In this document: in pieces, positions 23,059 through 23,493 of the stretch
How the letters are laid out: every line of letters starts with the position of its first letter
Position numbering within the stretch: position 1 is the stretch's first letter
Source of the DNA: Hyphomonas sp.
Lineage (GTDB): Bacteria; Pseudomonadota; Alphaproteobacteria; Caulobacterales; Hyphomonadaceae
Direction of reading: 5' to 3'
Length of the DNA: 23,493 bases
NCBI GenBank assembly: GCA_003486945.1
Contig: DNFL01000083.1
Coordinates: 1-23,493 of the forward strand
Program-made: the position numbers and the translations under genes
Notes under the pieces: model-generated
What the model was told of the DNA's origin: nothing
Database searches by the model: none
Seen by the model: only the letters and a program-made list of their open reading frames with translations

Positions 23059-23493
23059 ATGATCCGTCCCCTCGTCCTCGCCCTGCTGCTGGCTGGCGTC
23101 GCCTCGACGGCCCAGGCCCAGAACCTGATCATCCACGGCGGCCCGATCTACACGGGCGTCGACGGCGCCCCGCCCGCTCAGCAGGTGACCTTGGTGGATG
23201 GCCGCATCGCCTATGTGGGGCCGATGCGGCTCGAACGGACCCCGCCGGACGAATACATCGACCTCAAGGGCGCCGCCCTCTTCCCCGGTTTCACCGACGG
23301 CCACGCCCACCTCGACGGCATCGGCTGGCGCGAGCTGACGCTGAACCTCGAGGGTTCGGCCTCGGTCGCCGAGGCGATGGCGCGGCTGACCGCCTGGGCC
23401 GAAGCGAATCCCGAGGGCCCCATCGTCGGTCGCGGCTGGATCGAGACCCACTGGCCCGAGGCGCGCTTCCTGACGGCCGCCGACCTCGACGCC
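23059..23493 (+). CDS. Amidohydrolase family protein (YtcJ-like), 3' part outside the window
   Basis: Only the first 145 codons are present; the frame runs off the window end without a stop. Residues 1-20 (MIRPLVLALLLAGVASTAQA) form a Sec signal peptide, so the enzyme should be periplasmic. The composite N-terminal strand set follows (LIIHGGPIYTGVDG, VTLVDGRIAYVGP), then the metal motif GFTDGHAHLDG with His82 and His84. IVGRGWIETHWPEARFLTAADLD is the segment typical of amidohydrolase family 3 (YtcJ-like) enzymes. The substrate is unknown: relatives hydrolyse amides, formamides or cyclic imides. GGGAG (23047-23051) lies 7 bases before the ATG at 23059. Confidence 0.9.
   Translation, partial: MIRPLVLALLLAGVASTAQAQNLIIHGGPIYTGVDGAPPAQQVTLVDGRIAYVGPMRLERTPPDEYIDLKGAALFPGFTDGHAHLDGIGWRELTLNLEGSASVAEAMARLTAWAEANPEGPIVGRGWIETHWPEARFLTAADLDA

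Noticed and set aside
1..23493. A new defence, CRISPR, phage or biosynthetic system
   Set aside because: There are no spacer-repeat arrays, nucleases, integrases, toxin-antitoxin pairs, NRPS/PKS or transposases; the genes are mainly metabolism and uptake.

Overview
The window is GC-rich and densely coded, with short gaps, ATGA/GTGA stop-start overlaps and AGGAGG-type ribosome binding sites. TonB receptors, lipoproteins and a large set of acyl-CoA/SDR genes fit an aerobic alphaproteobacterium of the Hyphomonadaceae/Caulobacterales type. This assignment is an inference from gene content and codon style; no rRNA or other marker gene is present. I find no tRNA, CRISPR array, insertion sequence, phage gene or known defence or biosynthetic cluster.

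Layout. 1-1.5 kb: a reading frame open at the left edge with a poly-C/poly-proline tract and a PcfJ-like tail, then an HD-domain protein and a small membrane protein. 1.5-4.75 kb: a repeat-like dyad, a Kazal-domain lipoprotein and an SDR on the minus strand, a VOC protein (plus), and a large lipoprotein (minus). 4.95-9 kb (plus): a concentrative nucleoside transporter, a TonB-dependent receptor and a glutathione S-transferase. 9.1-11.75 kb: an M1 aminopeptidase. 11.75-12.96 kb (minus): a thioesterase-SDR pair with coupled translation. 13.07-16.1 kb (plus): a tight run of acyl-CoA dehydrogenase, serine hydrolase, DUF3253 and TfoX-N. 16.1-17.5 kb (minus): a DUF3291 protein and a crotonase with an isomerase-type active site. 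17.65-22.5 kb (plus): aldehyde dehydrogenase, thiolase (FadA type) and trifunctional beta-oxidation protein (FadB/FadJ type). 22.6 kb to the end: a small DUF6768-like membrane protein and the 5' part of a periplasmic amidohydrolase.

Working together, the centre and right of the window form a lipid/acyl-CoA catabolic neighbourhood. It holds aldehyde oxidation, acyl-CoA dehydrogenation, double-bond isomerisation, hydration and 3-hydroxyacyl oxidation, thiolysis, and thioesterase release. The left-centre is more about uptake and the cell envelope. Codon choice shifts by eye at about 19.09 kb (GAA/CTC-rich to GAG/CTG-rich), exactly between the aldehyde dehydrogenase and the thiolase. I did not find a convincing new multi-gene system. 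The best leads are active-site departures in known families (M1 GATEL, a crotonase lacking both hydratase Glu, a lipoprotein resembling a degenerate EreA/ChaN-type domain, an HD protein with a MIOX/PhnZ-like ligand set), the Kazal lipoprotein, the 19.09 kb compositional step and the poly-C tract.
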